From Bog-752 sp963799395 (lineage in GTDB: Bacteria; Actinomycetota; Thermoleophilia; UBA2241), in contig CAWCWZ010000007.1 of NCBI GenBank assembly GCA_963799395.1, positions 1-63,669 on the forward strand: a DNA stretch of 63,669 nt, given 5' to 3'. Made by a program: the position numbers and the translations under genes. Under the pieces are notes generated by a model. The model was not told where the DNA came from. It saw only the letters and a program-made list of their open reading frames with translations, and ran no database searches. Numbering within the stretch: the first letter of the stretch is position 1; every line of letters begins with the position of its first letter. Positions 1 to 11,523 of the stretch are shown piece by piece.

Positions 1-1
1 G

Positions 2-2902
<2,901 letters not shown>

Positions 2903-2912
2903 GGACCGCGAG

Positions 2913-3743
2913 ATGACCCCCGCTCCGCCACGGCCGGCCGCGGAATCGTGCCCCGCCGCCACCAGCGGGCGCTACCGGGTGGTCGAGCGCCGCTCGTTCG
3001 GGCCATACGCCCTGCTCACCCTTCTCGCCCCCGACGTCGCGGCGGTCGCCCAGCCGGGCCAGTTCGTCATGGTCGAGGTGCCAGGCTCACAGTTCCACCT
3101 GCGGCGCCCGCTATCGCTGCACTCGGTCGAAAAGGAGCGCCTGCGTCTGCTCGTCGAGCCGCGCGGCGAGGGCACGCGCCAGCTGGCCGAGTCCGGGGTC
3201 GCCGACACTCTCGCCCTTGCCGGCCCGCTGGGCGCCGGGTTCCCCCTCGACGACGTGCGCGCGGCGCTGCTCATCGGCGGCGGGGTCGGCACGGCGCCGC
3301 TGCAGTTCGTGGCCGATGTCCTGCGCGCCCGCCGCGTGCCGGTGACGGCCGCCTTCGGCTTTCGCGACGAGCGCCAGGCCCGCCTGGCCGGCGCCTTCGA
3401 GATCACCGACCTCTGGGTGGCGACCGACGACGGGACGGTCGGCCGCCGCGGTACCGCGGTGGATCTGGCGCGCGAGGTGGGGGCGGGGCCGCAGGCGAGC
3501 CTGCTCGCCTGCGGCCCCGCCCCCATGCTCGCCGCGGTGCGCTCCTGGGCGGCCGAGGCCGGCCTGTCGGGCTACGCGTCGCTCGAAGCCCACATGGCCT
3601 GCGGCACCGGCGCCTGCCACGGCTGCGTCGTCGCGACCCGCGACGGCTACCTGCGCGTGTGTGTCGAAGGCCCCGTGTTCCCGCTCGACCTTCTGGCGCC
3701 CGCCGCCGAGCCGCCAGCCGGCGGCGCCGAGGCGGGGTCGTGA
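2913..3743 (+). CDS. pyrK: Dihydroorotate dehydrogenase electron-transfer subunit
   Basis: FAD and [2Fe-2S] subunit that passes electrons from PyrD (class 1B) to NAD+. The 276-residue protein has an N-terminal ferredoxin-reductase-like FAD domain with the RRPLS motif, a nucleotide-binding segment (LIGGGVGTAPL), and a C-terminal cysteine cluster with the pattern C-x4-C-x2-C-x11-C in MACGTGACHGC...RVC, which binds the iron-sulfur centre. It starts 10 bases after the carB stop and its stop overlaps the pyrD GTG start by four bases, so the two subunits are probably translationally coupled. Confidence 0.94.
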   Translation: MTPAPPRPAAESCPAATSGRYRVVERRSFGPYALLTLLAPDVAAVAQPGQFVMVEVPGSQFHLRRPLSLHSVEKERLRLLVEPRGEGTRQLAESGVADTLALAGPLGAGFPLDDVRAALLIGGGVGTAPLQFVADVLRARRVPVTAAFGFRDERQARLAGAFEITDLWVATDDGTVGRRGTAVDLAREVGAGPQASLLACGPAPMLAAVRSWAAEAGLSGYASLEAHMACGTGACHGCVVATRDGYLRVCVEGPVFPLDLLAPAAEPPAGGAEAGS

Positions 3744-4714
3744 CGGCGCCGGGCGGGGGCGCGGGTCCCGACCTGGCCGTGACGCTCGCCGGGGTGGCCC
3801 TCGAACACCCTGTGCTGAACGCGTCGGGGACCTTTGACGCTCTCGAGACCGCGCGCCGCTTCGGCGCCGCCGCCCTCGAGCCGTTTCCGTTCGCCGCCTA
3901 CGTGCCCAAGACGGTGACGCTCGAAGCCCGTGCCGGCAACCCGCCGCCGCGGCTCACCGAGACGGCCTCCGGGATGATCAACGCCGTCGGCCTGCAGAAC
4001 CCGGGCATCGCCGTCTGGCTCGATGAGCTGCCGCAGCTCTCCGGCATCCCGGTGCCCGTGCTGGTCAACGTCGGCGGCAGTCGGCCGCGGGACTACCTCG
4101 AGGTCGTGCGCCGGGTCGAGGACCGTCTCGAGGCGGGTGGCGCCGCCCTGCCGCGGGTCGTCGGCTACGAGATGAACGTGTCGTGTCCGAACGTGGGGAG
4201 AGGGGGCCTCGCGATCGGTACCGAGCCGGCCGAGACCGAGCGGCTCACCGCCGCCGTTCGCGCCCTCACCAGGCGCCTCGTGGTCGTCAAGCTCACGCCG
4301 AACGTCACCGACGTCGTGGCGGTGGCCCGGGCGGCCGCCGACGCCGGCGCCGACGCCGTGTCGCTCGTCAACACGCTGCGGGCGCTGGTGCTCGACGCTG
4401 AGAGCCTCGCGCCGTTCCTGGGCAATCGCACCGGCGGCCTCTGCGGGCCGGCCATCAAACCCGTCGCCCTGCGCATGGTGTGGGAGGTGGCCGCCGCCCT
4501 CGAGGTGCCGATCATCGGCATGGGCGGTATCGTCAGCGGCCACGACGCGCTCGAGTTCGTGGCCTGCGGAGCGACCGCGGTGGCGATCGGCGCGGCGAAC
4601 TTCGCCGAGCCGGCCGCGGCGCGGCGCATCGTCGCCGAGCTGTCCGCCGAGATGGAGCGGCGCGGCCTGGCCGATCTCGCGGCGGTGCGCGGTCGCGCCC
4701 TCGGCCGCAGCTAG
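3740..4714 (+). CDS. pyrD: Dihydroorotate dehydrogenase, class 1B catalytic subunit
   Basis: Flavoenzyme that oxidises dihydroorotate to orotate in pyrimidine synthesis. The GTG start overlaps the pyrK stop (GTGA). The 324-residue TIM-barrel protein contains NASGTF near the N terminus, the catalytic-cysteine motif NVSCPNV near residue 150, VKLTPNVTD, and the C-terminal FMN phosphate-binding segment GMGGIVSGHDALEF. The catalytic cysteine rather than serine, and the adjacent pyrK, identify it as the NAD-linked 1B type. Confidence 0.94.
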   Translation: MTAPGGGAGPDLAVTLAGVALEHPVLNASGTFDALETARRFGAAALEPFPFAAYVPKTVTLEARAGNPPPRLTETASGMINAVGLQNPGIAVWLDELPQLSGIPVPVLVNVGGSRPRDYLEVVRRVEDRLEAGGAALPRVVGYEMNVSCPNVGRGGLAIGTEPAETERLTAAVRALTRRLVVVKLTPNVTDVVAVARAAADAGADAVSLVNTLRALVLDAESLAPFLGNRTGGLCGPAIKPVALRMVWEVAAALEVPIIGMGGIVSGHDALEFVACGATAVAIGAANFAEPAAARRIVAELSAEMERRGLADLAAVRGRALGRS

Positions 4715-4797
4715 GTGCGGCGCCGGCGTCGGCACGCACACTGGAGTGCCGGCGCGATTTCGCCGCTAGCGTCGCCATTTTCGGCAGCGGGCGGCGC

Positions 4798-4826
4798 TTG
4801 AACCGGCTGCCGGGGTTCCATATACT
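4798..4826 (+). promoter_or_regulatory. Sigma70-type promoter of mihF
   Basis: TTGAAC at 4798 and TATACT at 4821 are separated by exactly 17 bases. The expected transcription start is about 4832-4835 and the mihF ATG is at 4835, so the mRNA is probably leaderless or nearly so. No Shine-Dalgarno sequence is seen before the ATG, which agrees with this. Confidence 0.75.
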
Positions 4827-4834
4827 GCCAGTCA

Positions 4835-5167
4835 ATGCAGACGCCCGCCAAACAGCTCAACGTCGCCCCCGAACGCTCGCTCGACCAGCGTATGGACGCG
4901 CTCAAGCGCGCCAACGACGTGCGCAGTCGGCGCGCCCGGCTCAAAGTCGAGCTCAAGCGTGGCTCGGTCACCATCGCCTCGGTGTTGCGTCAGCCGCCCG
5001 AGTTCCTGCTGACCGCCAAGGTGATCGACCTGCTCATGGCGGCGCCCAAGTGCGGCCGCGTCAAGTCGGCCCGCATCATGGAGCAGTGCCGCGTGAGCCC
5101 CAGCAAGACGGTCGGCGGTCTGTCCGACCGTCAGCGCGCCGAGCTGCTGGGCTTTTTCGGGAGCTGA
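4835..5167 (+). CDS. mihF: Integration host factor, actinobacterial type (mIHF)
   Basis: Nucleoid-associated DNA-binding protein of the actinobacterial IHF family, unrelated in fold to E. coli IHF. The 110-residue protein carries the family signature region LLMAAPKCGRVKSARIMEQC followed by SPSKTVGGLSDRQRAELLGFF at the C terminus, a helix-two-turn-helix DNA-binding region. Its position directly before gmk and rpoZ is the usual actinobacterial order. It has its own promoter. Confidence 0.92.
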   Translation: MQTPAKQLNVAPERSLDQRMDALKRANDVRSRRARLKVELKRGSVTIASVLRQPPEFLLTAKVIDLLMAAPKCGRVKSARIMEQCRVSPSKTVGGLSDRQRAELLGFFGS

Positions 5168-5748
5168 CCATACCGTCGGTCTTTGTCGTCTCGGGGCCGT
5201 CGGGCGCCGGGAAGGGGACCGTCATCGGCCTCGTCCGCGAGGCGCTACCCAACGTCGTCACCTCGGTGTCCGCGACCACGCGGCCGCCACGGCCCGGCGA
5301 GATCGACGGCCGTCACTACCGCTTCCTTTCCGCCGAGCAGTTCCGGCGCGCCGTGGGCGAGGGGAAGTTCCTCGAGTGGGTAGACTACGGTGGCAACCTG
5401 TACGGCACGCTGGGTGCCGACGTGGATGCCAAGCTCGCGGCAGGCTATGATGTCATCCTCGAGATCGAGCTCGAGGGCGCTCGGGCCATCCGCAAGGGCA
5501 TGCCGGCGGCCACGCTGATCTTCGTGGCGCCGCCGTCGTTCGGCGAGCTCGCGCGGCGGCTGCACGGGCGGGCAACCGACTCGGAGGCGGCGATCGCCCG
5601 GCGCCTCGAGATCGCCAAGGCCGAGATCGCCGCCGAACACGAGTTCGACGAGGTCGTCGTCAACGACGAGGCGCAACGGGCGGCCACCGAAGTGGCCGCC
5701 ATCATCGCGCGACGGCGCGGCAACGAGACACGACACGAAGGAGACTAG
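5164..5748 (+). CDS. gmk: Guanylate kinase
   Basis: Phosphorylates GMP to GDP. The P-loop GPSGAGKGT lies about 10 residues from the N terminus, followed by SATTRPPRPGEIDG(R)HY (GMP binding) and a C-terminal lid region. The frame has no ATG, GTG or TTG at the expected place. The best-placed codon is CTG at 5164, overlapping the mihF TGA, preceded by GGGAG. A miscalled GTG is an alternative. The stop overlaps the rpoZ start by one base, so mihF, gmk and rpoZ form one transcription unit. Confidence 0.9.
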   Translation: MTIPSVFVVSGPSGAGKGTVIGLVREALPNVVTSVSATTRPPRPGEIDGRHYRFLSAEQFRRAVGEGKFLEWVDYGGNLYGTLGADVDAKLAAGYDVILEIELEGARAIRKGMPAATLIFVAPPSFGELARRLHGRATDSEAAIARRLEIAKAEIAAEHEFDEVVVNDEAQRAATEVAAIIARRRGNETRHEGD

Positions 5749-5981
5749 TGGACCGTCCCCGCATCGACGAGCTCCTGGCTCAGGCCGGCAACTCGCGCTA
5801 CTCGCTCACCATCATCGCGGCCAAGCGGGCGCGACAGATCAACAACTACTACAACTCACTTGGCGAGGGTCTGTTCGACGAGTTCCCGCCGCCGCTCGTG
5901 AACTCGCGGAGCAAGAACCTGCTGACGATCGCCTTCGAAGAGATCGCCGAGGGCAAGATCGACTTCACGAGCAAGGGCTAA
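5748..5981 (+). CDS. rpoZ: DNA-directed RNA polymerase omega subunit
   Basis: Small subunit that stabilises beta-prime during RNA polymerase assembly. The 77-residue protein has the conserved N-terminal RPRIDELL and RYSLTIIAAKRARQIN, followed by the actinobacterial NNYYNSLGEG segment. The GTG start overlaps the gmk stop by one base and is preceded by GAAGGAGA, a good ribosome binding site. Confidence 0.94.
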   Translation: MDRPRIDELLAQAGNSRYSLTIIAAKRARQINNYYNSLGEGLFDEFPPPLVNSRSKNLLTIAFEEIAEGKIDFTSKG

Positions 5982-6001
5982 AGGCCGCGGGTCGGGCGAG
6001 C

Positions 6002-7217
6002 ATGACCGGAGTCGAAGCTCACCGGCCGCAGCGCCACGTGCTCGTCGGCGTGAGCGGCGGCATCGCCATCTACAAGGCGGTCGAGCTCGTACGTCTGCTC
6101 GCCAAAGAGGGCTTCGCGCCGACCGTCGTCGCCACCGAAGCGAGCAAACGCTTCATCATGCCGCTCACCTTCGCCGCGGTGGCGCGCGCTGGCGTGCTCG
6201 ACGACGAGAGCTCGTGGCGGCCGTCGGGCGGCTGGTTCGAGCACATCGAAGCCGCCCGGCGAGCCGACGTCATGGTGGTCGCGCCGGCCACGGCCAACAC
6301 CGTCGCCAAGCTCGCGACCGGCCTCGCCGACAACCTCCTGTCGGCCATCTACCTCGCCTTTCGCGGGCCGGTGATCGTGGCTCCCACAGCCAACTGGGCG
6401 ATGTACGAGCACGAAGCGACCCAGCACAACCTCGAGATCCTCGCCGAGCCGCGGCGTCGAGGTTCTGCCCACCGGTACGGGCGACCTCGCCTGCGGCGAG
6501 GAGGGCGCCGGCCGCATGGCGGCGCCCGAGGTGATCATGGCGGCCGTGCGCCGCGCCTTCGCCGGCCTCGCCGCGGGAGCGCTCACCGGCCGCAAGATCG
6601 TGGTGACGGCCGGCGGTACGCGCGAGGCGATCGACGCCGTGCGCTACATCGGCAACCGCTCGAGCGGCAAGATGGGTCGCGCAGTGGCCGACGAAGCCTA
6701 CCTGCGCGGCGCCGACGTCGTCCTCGTGACCACGCGCGAAGGCGACGAGACGGCCTATCGGCGCGTCGTCGTCGAGAGCGCGGCCGACATGGCCGAGGCC
6801 GTGACCCGCGAGTCCGCCGGCGCCGACGTGCTGGTCATGGCCGCCGCGGTCGCCGACTACCGGCCGGCCACGGTGACCGAGGGCAAGCTGTCGCGGACCG
6901 ACTCACCCGAGCTCGATCTGCGGCTGGTGCCGACGGTCGACATACTCGCCGAGGTCGGGCGCTCCGGCCTGGTGCGCGTCGGCTTCGCCGCCGAAGCCGG
7001 GCCGCGCATCGACAGGGCGCGCGCCAAGAAGGCCGCGAAGGGCGTCGACCTGCTGGTCTTCAACGATATCCTCATGGCCGGTGTCGGCATCGGCTCCGAC
7101 GAGAACGAGATCACCATCCTGACCCCCGCCCGCGAGGTCCATGTGCCGCGGACGAGCAAGGCGGCCTGCGCGCGCGCCATCCTGGACGAGGTCGAGACCG
7201 TCCTCGGCGCCCGGTGA
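6002..7217 (+). CDS. coaBC: Bifunctional phosphopantothenoylcysteine decarboxylase/synthetase (frameshifted)
   Basis: Catalyses the condensation of 4'-phosphopantothenate with cysteine and the following decarboxylation in coenzyme A synthesis. The N-terminal CoaC half shows VSGGIAIYKA, the catalytic histidine segment WFEHIE, and the decarboxylase cysteine loop TGTGDLACGEEGAGRM. The CoaB half shows VTAGGTREAID, IGNRSSGKMG and AAAVADYRP. The two parts sit in different frames: one extra base near 6453, just before GTCGAG, breaks the gene. Removing it gives NLEILAEPRVEVLPTGTG, which matches the family length exactly. The enzyme is normally essential, so the break is probably a sequence error. Confidence 0.92.
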
Positions 7218-7298
7218 CGCCCCGGCGGGGGCCGCCGCCGGGAGTCGAATGGGCGCCGCGTCCGGCTTGCGCGCCGGCCCGACGAGGAGGCTAGCGTC

Positions 7299-7874
7299 AT
7301 GAGCGTCTCTCCGGCATCCCGCGACGAGATCGTGCGTCTGATCGAGGGCTCGATCGCTACTGTGAACCTGCGGCGCCACATGGTGGCGACCGAGGCCGTG
7401 ATGCGCGCCCTGGCCGTGCGACTCGGCCACGATGCCGACGTATGGGGCCTGGCTGGTCTGGCGCACGACCTCGATGCCGAAGAGACCGAGGGCGACGTCG
7501 CGCGCCACGGCGCCCGCGCGGCGCAGCGGCTCACCGAGCTCGGTCTGCCGCCCGACCTCGTCCACGCGGTCGCCGCCCACAACCCCGCCACCGGCGCCGT
7601 GGCGGAGAGCGCTTTCGACGTCGCGCTGATCGCCGCCGACCAGACCACCGGCCTGATCACGGCCGCGACCCTCGTTCGTCCCGACCGTTCCCTGTTGCAG
7701 GTCAAGCCGTCGTCGCTGCGCAAGCGCATGCGCGAGGGCGCTTTCGCCCGCGGGGTCGACCGTTCGTCGATCCTGCGCTGCGAGGAGCTCGGCCTCGACC
7801 TCGACGAGTTCCTCGCGATCGCCCTCGCGGCCATGCAGGACGTGGCCGCCGACCTGGGGCTGGCCGGCGAGTGA
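7299..7874 (+). CDS. HD-domain protein, probable metal-dependent phosphohydrolase
   Basis: The 191-residue protein has an HD-type layout: RRHMVATEAVMRALA supplies the first histidine, LAHDLD the HD pair, and VAAHNP a later histidine, matching the HDIG/YqeK-like hydrolase family. No other domain is visible. The substrate cannot be named; nucleotides or cyclic nucleotides are typical of the superfamily. It begins 81 bases after coaBC, and its stop overlaps the GTG of the next gene (GTGA), so the pair is co-translated. Confidence 0.75.
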   Translation: MSVSPASRDEIVRLIEGSIATVNLRRHMVATEAVMRALAVRLGHDADVWGLAGLAHDLDAEETEGDVARHGARAAQRLTELGLPPDLVHAVAAHNPATGAVAESAFDVALIAADQTTGLITAATLVRPDRSLLQVKPSSLRKRMREGAFARGVDRSSILRCEELGLDLDEFLAIALAAMQDVAADLGLAGE

Positions 7875-8308
7875 CCGCCGCTCGACCGACAGGCGGCCGA
7901 CCCGGGGGCGAGGTCGCGCCCCAAGGGCCGCCCGACGAGATCAAGGAGGGGGAGCGGGTCTACGAGCTCTTCCAGACGGGGCGCCGCTTCCTGGCCGAGC
8001 GCCACCCCGGGCAAGCGGCCATGTACCTGGAGCGGGCGTTGCGCCTGGCCCCCGACAAGAACTCCATCCGCGAGACGTTGGGCCGTTCGTACTACGCTCT
8101 CGGCAGGTTCGAGAGCGCGGCTGCGGAGTTCGAAGAGCTCCTCGGCCGCGCTCCCACGAACGACTACGCCCACTTCGCCCTGGCGCGCTGCCTGCTCAGG
8201 CTGGGCGACGTCGCCGGCGCCCTGCGAGCGGCCCGCCTTGCTCTGGCCATGTCGCCCGACAACGCCGAGTTCCGGCGAGTGCTCGACGACTGCCTCGCGG
8301 CTCGCTAG
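7871..8308 (+). CDS. Tetratricopeptide-repeat protein
   Basis: A 145-residue protein, soluble and without a signal peptide, made almost wholly of TPR-like helical repeats from about residue 35 (YLERALRLAPD, ALGRFESAAAEFEELLGRAP, ALRAARLALAMSPDN). TPRs mediate protein contacts; the partner is unknown. The GTG start overlaps the stop of the HD gene. Its end overlaps the stop of htpX on the other strand by four bases, so the two units converge without an intergenic terminator. Confidence 0.72.
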   Translation: MTAARPTGGRPGGEVAPQGPPDEIKEGERVYELFQTGRRFLAERHPGQAAMYLERALRLAPDKNSIRETLGRSYYALGRFESAAAEFEELLGRAPTNDYAHFALARCLLRLGDVAGALRAARLALAMSPDNAEFRRVLDDCLAAR

Positions 8309-9279
8309 CCCGGGCCCGGCGCTCCGGGAGTGGGCTGGCCCTGGGCGCCCTGGGGCGCGGCCAGGGCGTCGGGGCCGGCGTGGGCCATGGCGAGCAGGAT
8401 GGCGATGCGCTTCTGGATCGGCGGGTGCGTGTCGAACAGTCCCGCCGCCTCCTTGTCCTTCTTGCCCTTGAGCGGGTTGGCGATGTAGAGGTGCGCCGTG
8501 GCTCTGTTTGCCACCTGCAACGAGCGTGGGTCGCCGGCGATCTTCTGCAGGGCGTGCGCCAGGCCGAGCGGGTTGCGCGTGAGCTCGACGCCCGAGGCGT
8601 CGGCCAGGTACTCGCGATGGCGCGAGACGGCCATCTGCACCATCAGGGCGAAGAACGGCGCCAGGATGGCGAGGACGATGGCGATCAGAAAGAAGATCGC
8701 CCCGCCGCTGTTGTTGCTCTCGCGGCGCCCGGCGCCGAAGAAGGTCGAGCGCAGGAAGAAGTCGGAGATCAGCGCGATCATGCCGACCAGCACGCCGACG
8801 AGGGTCGCGAAGCGGATGTCGAAGTTGCGCACGTGCGACATCTCGTGGGCGATCACGCCCTGCAGCTCGTCGCGGCTCATCATCTGCAAGAGGCCGGCGG
8901 TCACGGCCACCGAGGCGTGCTTGGGATCGCGACCGGTCGCGAAGGCGTTGGGGGCCGCGTCGTTTACGACATAGACCGCCGGCATGGGGATGCCCGCCGC
9001 GATCGACATCTCCTCGATCACGTCCCAGAGGACCGGCACCTGGTCGCGGGTCACGCGCTGCGCCCGGCTGGCGGCGAGGACGATGTTCGAGCCGCCGTAG
9101 TAGCCGATCAGGCTCCAGACGATGGCGACGATGCCGAAGACGCCGAGCAGCCCGATGCCCGCGGTGTAGGTGCGAAAGTAGGCGACGCCGATGGCGAAGC
9201 CCAGCGTGAGCAGCACCAGGACGATGATCGCGACCAGCAGGATCGAGTCGCGCTTGTTGCGGGCGATCTGGTCGTACAT
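8305..9279 (-). CDS. htpX: Membrane zinc metalloprotease HtpX
   Basis: M48-family protease for quality control of membrane proteins. Starting at MYDQIARNKR, it has two N-terminal hydrophobic segments (LLVAIIVLVLLTLGF and a second near residue 45), the zinc site HEMSHV at about residue 140, two further membrane segments, and the third zinc ligand region REYLADASGVEL. The C terminus is rich in Pro, Gly and Gln. The length of 324 residues is somewhat above the usual 290. It follows lemA by 20 bases, the common lemA-htpX operon. Confidence 0.92.
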   Translation of the reverse strand: MYDQIARNKRDSILLVAIIVLVLLTLGFAIGVAYFRTYTAGIGLLGVFGIVAIVWSLIGYYGGSNIVLAASRAQRVTRDQVPVLWDVIEEMSIAAGIPMPAVYVVNDAAPNAFATGRDPKHASVAVTAGLLQMMSRDELQGVIAHEMSHVRNFDIRFATLVGVLVGMIALISDFFLRSTFFGAGRRESNNSGGAIFFLIAIVLAILAPFFALMVQMAVSRHREYLADASGVELTRNPLGLAHALQKIAGDPRSLQVANRATAHLYIANPLKGKKDKEAAGLFDTHPPIQKRIAILLAMAHAGPDALAAPQGAQGQPTPGAPGPG

Positions 9280-9299
9280 GGTCCGGCCGAACGCCGTCG

Positions 9300-9962
9300 C
9301 TACTGCGCCGGCTGCTGGGGCGGGCTGGGCGGCTCGGCGGGCGGGGCCGGCGGCTGCTGCGCCTGGACCGGCGGCTGCTGCATCTGCACCTGCGGGGCCT
9401 GCAGGCCGAGATCGACCTTGGGCACCTCGCGGTCGGCCGCCTCGCCCTCGAAGAACTGGCGGGCCGTGAAGTTGAACATGCCGGCGATGACGTTGCTCGG
9501 GAACTGCTGGATCTTCGTGTTGTAGGCCATGACGCTGTCGTTGTAGAACTGCCGCGCGAAGGAGATCTTGTTCTCGGTCGTGGTCAGCTCCTCCTGGAGC
9601 GAGATGACGTTCTGGTTGGCCTTGAGGTCGGGGTAGTTCTCGACCACCGCAAACAGGGAGCGCAGCGTCTGGGTCAGGGTGTTCTCGGCCTGAGCCTGGG
9701 CGGCGGGGCCCTGGGCGCCGGCGGCGACGGCCGCGGCACGGGCGTTCGTCACCTTGGTCAGCGTGTCCTGCTCGAACTGCATGTAGCCCTTGACCGACTC
9801 GACCAGGTTGGGGATGAGGTCGTGCCGGCGCTTGAGCTGGACGTCGATCTGGCTCCAGGCGTTGTCGACCTGGTTGCGGCGGCGCACGAGTCCGTTGAAG
9901 GTCGACCACAATCCGAGGGCCACGACGACAACGATGACGATCACCACGACGAGTGCAATCAC
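9300..9962 (-). CDS. lemA: LemA family membrane protein
   Basis: Membrane-anchored coiled-coil protein with a single N-terminal transmembrane segment (IALVVVIVIVVVVALGLW) followed by the LemA hallmark NQVDNAWSQIDVQLKRRHDLIPNLV and a long helical region. The C-terminal 35 residues are Pro/Gln-rich. The GTG start at 9962 is chosen because AAGGAG lies eight bases upstream and translation then begins at the membrane helix. A possible -10 element TACAAT is on the minus strand at 10005-10010 without a clear -35. Its exact function is unknown; it is commonly paired with htpX. Confidence 0.88.
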   Translation of the reverse strand: MIALVVVIVIVVVVALGLWSTFNGLVRRRNQVDNAWSQIDVQLKRRHDLIPNLVESVKGYMQFEQDTLTKVTNARAAAVAAGAQGPAAQAQAENTLTQTLRSLFAVVENYPDLKANQNVISLQEELTTTENKISFARQFYNDSVMAYNTKIQQFPSNVIAGMFNFTARQFFEGEAADREVPKVDLGLQAPQVQMQQPPVQAQQPPAPPAEPPSPPQQPAQ

Positions 9963-10147
9963 GACGTCTGCTCCTTTGGCGTTTTGTACCTGCGCATTCT
10001 CGTCATTGTACGACAGGACCGTGAGTTTCGGCGGCCTCGAGCGATCGGGGCCGCCCGGCGCGGGACTCGCCTCAGAGCTTCCCCGCGCGCGGAGGATGCT
10101 ATGCTGGGTCACATGGAAGCTGACGCCGAGATCGCGGGGAGGCTGCC

Positions 10148-10933
10148 ATGACGCGCACGCCGGTCAGGATCGCGGTGGCGATCGTCGCGCTCCTGGCGAT
10201 GCTCGGCGTCGGCTACGGCGTCGTGCACGCCCGCGCCGCCGGCGGCGGCACCCTTCAGCCGGTGGCCGGCTCGTCGCCCGTCGCCGGCGTTCCGGGCACG
10301 CCGCGGCAGACGCCCGCGCCGGTGCCGCGCTGGCTGGTGGCCAAGGCCGTGGGTCCGGTCGTCGCCTACGCGGCACCCTCGACCTCCGCCGCGGTCAGGC
10401 AGCGCTTCAACAGGCTCAACGTCAACAATTACCCCGCGGTGTTCCTCGTGCGCTCGGTGCGGCAGGTCGGGGGCACCACGTGGTACGACGTCTGGCTGCC
10501 GATCCGCCCCAACGAAAGCCACGGCTGGGTCAAAGAAGGCAGCGTGGCGATCTACACCACGACCGCCAAGATCGTCATCCATCTCTCGCAGCATCGCCTG
10601 TTCGTCTACCGGCGCGGGCTGCTCGTGGGCACCTTCACGGTGGCCGTCGGCATGCCCCAGCTGCCGACCCCGACCGGTATCTTCTACGTCAACGAGAAGC
10701 TGCGGCCGCCGAGTCCCGGTGGCCCCTACGGCGTGCTCGCCCTGGGCCTCAGCGCCTACCAGCCCCGGCTCCCGAACTGGCCGCAGGGCGGCCCGGTGGC
10801 CATCCACGGCACGAACCAGGACGCGCTCATCGGCCAGTCCATCAGTCACGGCTGCGTGCGCATGCACAACGCCGACGTGCTCGAGGTGAGCGCCCTGGTT
10901 CCGACCGGCAGCCCCGTCGTCATCGTCAAGTAG
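10148..10933 (+). CDS. L,D-transpeptidase (YkuD domain), secreted
   Basis: Cross-links peptidoglycan stem peptides between two diaminopimelate residues, or anchors ligands to the wall. The 261-residue protein begins with a signal peptide or membrane anchor (RIAVAIVALLAMLGVGYGV). A short SH3-like region follows (residues 60-140). The YkuD domain has the catalytic motif HGTNQDALIGQSISHGCVRM, with the cysteine near residue 237. It is transcribed away from lemA-htpX and ends before a very strong hairpin. Confidence 0.9.
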   Translation: MTRTPVRIAVAIVALLAMLGVGYGVVHARAAGGGTLQPVAGSSPVAGVPGTPRQTPAPVPRWLVAKAVGPVVAYAAPSTSAAVRQRFNRLNVNNYPAVFLVRSVRQVGGTTWYDVWLPIRPNESHGWVKEGSVAIYTTTAKIVIHLSQHRLFVYRRGLLVGTFTVAVGMPQLPTPTGIFYVNEKLRPPSPGGPYGVLALGLSAYQPRLPNWPQGGPVAIHGTNQDALIGQSISHGCVRMHNADVLEVSALVPTGSPVVIVK

Positions 10934-10944
10934 GATCGCCCTCG

Positions 10945-10998
10945 CAAGCGACACGGGACCGGAGCCGCTCGCCGGCGGCTCCGGTCCCGTGTCGCTTG
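10945..10998. terminator. Perfect 24-bp inverted repeat between convergent genes
   Basis: Bases 10945-10968 are the exact reverse complement of 10975-10998, with the six-base loop TCGCCG. No T-tract follows on either strand. It lies between the stop of the L,D-transpeptidase gene and the stop of the convergent zinc-ribbon gene, so it most likely acts as a bidirectional terminator of the kind common in high-G+C actinobacteria. Confidence 0.8.
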
Positions 10999-11028
10999 GC
11001 GGCGTGCGCGGCGGCGCCGCGAGCGGAC

Positions 11029-11313
11029 TTACCAGTACTCGCCCTGGATCAGCTGCATGTCCTTGGCCCTGCACTTGGGGCACGTGTACGAGTAGGCCTT
11101 CTCGAGGAAGAAGAGCTGGCTGCCACAGGTGAGGCAGTGGAACTCGTCTACCATGATGTCGGCGCCGGTGAGGTCGACCTCGGCGAGCGCCTTGCACTCC
11201 ACGCAAACGGCCGGCATGAAGCGTTTGCGCGGGTCGTTGACGCTGACTCCCCAGCGGATGTTGTCCGCCGTATAGCCGCACTCGCGGCAGACGAAGGTCG
11301 TGTACTCTCCCAT
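11029..11313 (-). CDS. Double zinc-ribbon protein of unknown function
   Basis: The 94-residue protein has four CxxC knuckles (CREC, CVEC, CLTC, CPKC), enough for two zinc ribbons. The order is one knuckle at residues 9-12, one near residue 37, then a pair at about residues 60 and 78. There is no enzyme motif and no membrane segment. Such proteins often bind nucleic acids or act as structural partners, but nothing here shows which. The ATG is followed at once by a run ending in the first knuckle, so the start is secure. Confidence 0.7.
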   Translation of the reverse strand: MGEYTTFVCRECGYTADNIRWGVSVNDPRKRFMPAVCVECKALAEVDLTGADIMVDEFHCLTCGSQLFFLEKAYSYTCPKCRAKDMQLIQGEYW

Positions 11314-11415
11314 GCCCGCAGTCCTTCTTTACCGTCGACGACAGGATGCTCGGTGCTGCCTCTGCGGTATCGGCACGAATGGCCCGCTCATTGAGCGAAA
11401 GCGCACGGGGGCCGT

Positions 11416-11447
11416 GCTTGATTAGTCTTTCAGGCGGGTGGTATATA
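11416..11447 (+). promoter_or_regulatory. Probable promoter of the rimP-nusA-infB operon
   Basis: TTGATT at 11416-11421 is followed 18 bases later by TATATA (11440-11445), overlapping TATACT (11442-11447). The first plus-strand gene downstream is rimP at 11524, leaving a leader of about 70 bases. Confidence 0.55.
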
Positions 11448-11490
11448 CTTACGCAGACAAACACGGACAACCAGGAGGCGAAGGCTTTCG

Positions 11491-11520
11491 AGAAGTGGGT
11501 GCGAAGTCGCCCACTTTTGT
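11491..11520 (+). promoter_or_regulatory. Leader hairpin followed by a T-rich run before rimP
   Basis: AAGTGGG (11491-11497) pairs with CCCACTT (11508-11514) and is followed by TTTGTTTTG. The shape is that of an intrinsic terminator or attenuator placed about ten bases before the rimP start. It could adjust expression of the nusA operon. A strong SD-like AGGAGG lies further upstream at 11471 with no start codon at a usable distance. Confidence 0.55.
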
Positions 11521-11523
11521 TTT

